Shown one piece after another: positions 39,759-42,235 of a stretch of 42,235 nucleotides of DNA; within the stretch, counting starts at the first letter, position 1; each line of letters opens with the position of its first letter. Source of the stretch: Subtercola lobariae. GTDB taxonomy: Bacteria; Actinomycetota; Actinomycetes; Actinomycetales; Microbacteriaceae. The translations under genes and the position numbers were made by a program. The DNA lies in contig NZ_BMGP01000009.1 in NCBI RefSeq assembly GCF_014640255.1, positions 1 to 42,235 on the forward strand, read 5' to 3'. The notes under the pieces are model-generated. The model searched no databases. It was not told the DNA's origin and worked only from the letters and a program-made list of their open reading frames with translations.

Positions 39759-39991
39759 ACGACGAAACATACGAGCTCATTCAGCTCGACTCCACCAAAT
39801 GGCTGCTCCGTAAATCTGGAGCAGGTATCACCCTCGAGATCGCCGGATTCATCCACTTCCATCACGGCCGATACGAAGTGTTATTGCTCGATGTCGAGCT
39901 GACCCATGCCTACTTCAATTCCAGACAAGAAGCTCTGCAACACCTCACTGCAAGCAGAACGGTGTCGACACTGGTCAGCCCGAACAACTGA
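39755..39991 (+). CDS. Small protein, 78 aa, last gene of the glycan locus
   Basis: The start overlaps the DPM1-like stop by ATGA. The protein begins MNDETYELIQLDSTKWLLRKSG and has strand-rich segments (ITLEIAGFIHFHHGRYEVLL, LTHAYFNSRQEALQHL) that recall short actinobacterial proteins with a Y/F-x-S-x-x-E-A-x-x-x-L end. I cannot assign a family. Translational coupling to the DPM1-like gene suggests a role in the same locus. Confidence 0.55.
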   Translation: MNDETYELIQLDSTKWLLRKSGAGITLEIAGFIHFHHGRYEVLLLDVELTHAYFNSRQEALQHLTASRTVSTLVSPNN

Positions 39992-40420
39992 AGCGACGCA
40001 GGCCTGGTCATTGCGTTGCCGATGCAGTGTACGGCGATCCGGGAGTTGCGCAATGAGTGGTTTTGAGCAAATTGAACCTATAGCCTACAAAACATAGCCC
40101 TAGACCTCGGCGTCGATTCTTATCCGCTCGAAAGAAACGGCTTCCGCATGTTCAGTGTCTCCGATTCGCGTCAGGCGATGCACAAACCCGAGTTCTGGGC
40201 GTTTGCCGCGCCGGTAAGCGCGCTCGGCTCCACCAGTCCGGTCGTCGCGAAAGATCTGTACCTTCTGATTCGCGGCTGGATTGAGGCTAGTCGAACTCGT
40301 CGGAGGTGGTTCCAGCTTTCTCGTGAATCGCGACGGAACTCTTTTCTCCCCCCTGAATCGCCTCGCCGAGCAGGTCATGGCTCCGAATTACCTTCCTCCG
40401 AATAGAAATGGACGTCTACC
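39992..40420. other. Stretch without a clear gene
   Basis: Open frames exist on both strands (for example from 40148 plus and the 40100-40378 minus frame), but none has a ribosome-binding site or recognisable sequence. The region separates the glycan locus from the final hydrolase/DUF7882 block. Confidence 0.45.
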
Positions 40421-40675
40421 GTGTCTGAAGATCGGCTGGAGCAGCACCCGATTGCAAAACTCTGCTGGGTGCGGAACGGAACCACGATCTGGGTCGGCTC
40501 GGCATGGCGCGGGGGCACCGTTGTTGGGATCGTTTCCGAACGGCTTCGAGGCGCTTTCACCGCGATTACCACGTCGTGTCACGAGCTTGGCAGTTATGCC
40601 AGCCTCCTCGACGCGCAAGCCGCGCTCCAAGATAGCGTCGAGGCCCCATCGGTATCCGCGGCGCGTACACCCTGA
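40421..40675 (+). CDS. Small protein, 84 aa, unknown function
   Basis: GTG 40421 begins VSEDRLEQHPIAKLCWVRNG, and the middle is strand-rich (TTIWVGSAWRGGTVVGIVS) followed by ELGSYASLLDAQAALQDS, an end pattern like that of the 78-aa gene at 39755. The composition looks coding. No ribosome-binding site stands out, and the neighbours give no clue to function. It is placed 49 bases before the chloroperoxidase-like hydrolase. Confidence 0.45.
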   Translation: MSEDRLEQHPIAKLCWVRNGTTIWVGSAWRGGTVVGIVSERLRGAFTAITTSCHELGSYASLLDAQAALQDSVEAPSVSAARTP

Positions 40676-40724
40676 TGAGCACGTCCGGCGCACTGCTGTG
40701 TCGCGAACCGATGGAGAGAAGATC

Positions 40725-41561
40725 ATGACTGAGATTACGGCGCACCACGGATTATTCACGCACACGAACCTGCACGTTGATGACACCGGCGGCAACGGCC
40801 GCCCCGTGGTGCTGATCCACGGCTGGCCGTTGTCGGGTGAGTCGTGGTCGAAACAGGTGCCCGCGTTCGAAGCCGCAGGTTACCGAGTGATCACGTATGA
40901 CCGGCGGGGCTTTGGCCGAAGCGACAAGCCGCGCACCGGCTACACCTACGACACCCTCACCGAAGACCTGCACACCCTCCTCACCGAGCTTGACCTGAAC
41001 GATGTCACTCTCGTCGGGTTCTCCGCGGGCGGCGGTGAAGTCGCCCGCTACTTCACCGAGTACGGCACCGAACGCCTGCGCAGTGTGGTCTTCGCGTCTG
41101 CGGTGCCCCCGTTTCTGCTGAAGAACCCGAAGAACCCCGACGGTCCCTTGGGTGCGGGCGAGGCAGCGAAGATGACTGCCGCGCTGACAGCGAACCAGGA
41201 GATGTTTTACGACGACTTCATCACCCAGTTCTACTCCGTCGACGGTGTACTGAAAGTCACTGAGGCTGAACGCCAACAAGCGCTCAGCCTCGCGCTGCAG
41301 TCCAGCAAAGTCGCGGCCCTTGCCTGCATGGCCGCGTTCGCCAGCACCGACTTCCGTGACGACCTCACTAAGGTGACCATTCCCACGCTCGTCATCCACG
41401 GCGGCGGTGACGGTGTCGTTCCGTTCGAAGGGTCAGGGGCCCGCACCCATCAGGCCATCGCGGGCAGCGAACTCGTGCTCATCCCCGGCGCCCCGCACGG
41501 AGTAATTGTCAGCAACCCCGACGAATGGAACACAGCCGTCCTCGACTTCCTCACGAAATAG
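40725..41561 (+). CDS. Alpha/beta hydrolase, non-haem chloroperoxidase-like, 278 aa (copy 2)
   Basis: This is the paralogue of the gene at 24448, with the same length and about 68 percent identity without gaps. The nucleophile is Ser100 in GFSAGG, the acid Asp229 in GGGDGVVP and the base His258 in GAPHGV. This copy has the usual GGDGVVP acid loop, whereas copy 1 reads GDSDFIVF there, so the two may differ in activity. ATG 40725 follows GGAGAGAAG. It stands before a DUF7882-like gene. Confidence 0.9.
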   Translation: MTEITAHHGLFTHTNLHVDDTGGNGRPVVLIHGWPLSGESWSKQVPAFEAAGYRVITYDRRGFGRSDKPRTGYTYDTLTEDLHTLLTELDLNDVTLVGFSAGGGEVARYFTEYGTERLRSVVFASAVPPFLLKNPKNPDGPLGAGEAAKMTAALTANQEMFYDDFITQFYSVDGVLKVTEAERQQALSLALQSSKVAALACMAAFASTDFRDDLTKVTIPTLVIHGGGDGVVPFEGSGARTHQAIAGSELVLIPGAPHGVIVSNPDEWNTAVLDFLTK

Positions 41562-41793
41562 CAATGCCGCGGACCTCCGATTGTTTCGGGTTGATGAATC
41601 ATTCCGGTAATCGGGATGACACTGGGTTGGGTGGCGTAGGGTAAGGATTGCTGCTCCTGACCCTGGTCGCGACGTCGTCCGCGCCGATATGCATGTCAGA
41701 TCTCACCCGCACCTTCGCGTCGGTTCAAGAAGGTGTGTCCCTGTGCGCGGCAATGACCGCCCGCATTGACAGTGTTCACGGAGGGCAATACTC

Positions 41794-42153
41794 ATGGGTT
41801 CTTTCACATACGACGGTGCAGAGATCGAGTTAGACGATCGCACCCTCACTCATCTGCAGATCGTGATCGTGCAGAAGCTGCGGCGATCCGAAAGCTTCGC
41901 GATGTCGTGGGCCGTTTCCGCGGAGTTCGGTAGTGGTCGGTCGTCGATTTGGTTGCATCCATCGATCCCGATCCATTTCCGGTTCAACGGCAGCCGGGTC
42001 CCGGCGATCAACCCGGCGTGGCTGGCTGAACTGACCACCTCAGCGAACAGCTCCACCGGGCTGATCGTGACACCAGAGAACCCACGGGCGACAGGCGCGA
42101 TCGTCGTCCAGCCCGCACCGCGGCAACGTGAACGGCACCTCGAACCAGCTTGA
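41794..42153 (+). CDS. DUF7882-like small protein, 119 aa (copy 2)
   Basis: GGAGGG precedes ATG 41794. Residues 1-96 match the protein at 28566-28988 at 75 of 96 positions: MGSFTYDGAEIELDDRTLTH, FAMSWAVS, WLHPSIPIHFRF, NGSRVPAINPAWLAEL. The tail after residue 96 is short, proline- and arginine-rich and unlike that of copy 1. The function is unknown. No gene is recognised in the last 82 bases of the window or in the 232-base gap before it. Confidence 0.7.
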   Translation: MGSFTYDGAEIELDDRTLTHLQIVIVQKLRRSESFAMSWAVSAEFGSGRSSIWLHPSIPIHFRFNGSRVPAINPAWLAELTTSANSSTGLIVTPENPRATGAIVVQPAPRQRERHLEPA

Positions 42154-42235
42154 CGCCTGACCGACATCACCGTCGCCTTGCACCGGGTCGGATCGATGCG
42201 CTGTGCTCATGCTGTCCCGTTCCCGATGGGGTGCC

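Noticed and set aside
1-42235. CRISPR array, tRNA or rRNA genes
   Set aside because: No regularly spaced repeats, cloverleaf sequences or rRNA motifs were seen on either strand.

Overview
The window looks like a chromosomal segment from a high-GC Gram-positive bacterium, most likely an actinomycete of the Microbacteriaceae type. The evidence is strong G/C at third codon positions, many GTG starts, 4-base ATGA/GTGA gene overlaps, likely leaderless starts, and typical actinobacterial families: a DUF3618/holin-X operon, a GAF-ANTAR regulator, a class F sortase with a DUF4397 protein, and small proteins resembling DUF7882. I see no tRNA, rRNA, CRISPR array or replication origin.

Layout. 1-9.7 kb is an accessory, partly decayed region. 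It holds two IS3-type transposase pieces, a LuxR/LAL regulator beside a DUF6790-like membrane protein and an alpha/beta hydrolase, an MBL hydrolase-MarR pair, and gene scraps (carboxymuconolactone decarboxylase-like, quinone oxidoreductase N-terminus, arylsulfatase C-terminus). An 84-bp direct repeat, 87 percent identical, bounds this segment at 596-679 and 9399-9482. 9.7-12.2 kb is a TetR regulator divergent from a CocE/NonD hydrolase, with a perfect 8-6-8 palindrome between them. 12.3-16.4 kb holds small acidic proteins, a GT2 enzyme, small membrane or unknown proteins, a YihY/BrkB-type membrane protein and a Rieske protein whose membrane domain is largely missing.

16.5-24.4 kb is a dense glycosyltransferase island. 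One GT4 gene (plus strand) converges on a four-gene overlapping operon on the minus strand, which diverges from a two-gene GT pair. All seven products are glycosyltransferases or GT-like, and no polymerase, flippase or sugar-nucleotide synthesis gene is visible. 24.4-29 kb has a chloroperoxidase-like hydrolase, an LDH/MDH-type dehydrogenase overlapping an ACT-domain protein, a GAF-ANTAR regulator and small proteins. 29.4-31.2 kb is a three-gene overlapping envelope-stress-like operon. 31.4-32.6 kb is a wrecked MFS exporter divergent from an intact TetR gene.

32.7-40 kb is the most interesting part: an apparent surface-glycan locus with its own promoter and palindrome. Its order is cellulose-synthase-like GT2, GT39-type membrane glycosyltransferase, secreted DUF4397 protein with a C-terminal membrane anchor, a lipoprotein that fuses a GH8 glucanase domain to a class F sortase domain, a DPM1-like polyprenol-phosphate sugar synthase, and a small protein. 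This suggests a polymer made at the membrane, trimmed by GH8 and possibly coupled to protein anchoring or transpeptidation by the fused sortase. The last 1.5 kb carries second copies of the chloroperoxidase-like hydrolase (about 68 percent identical to the first) and of the DUF7882-like protein (about 78 percent over 96 residues).
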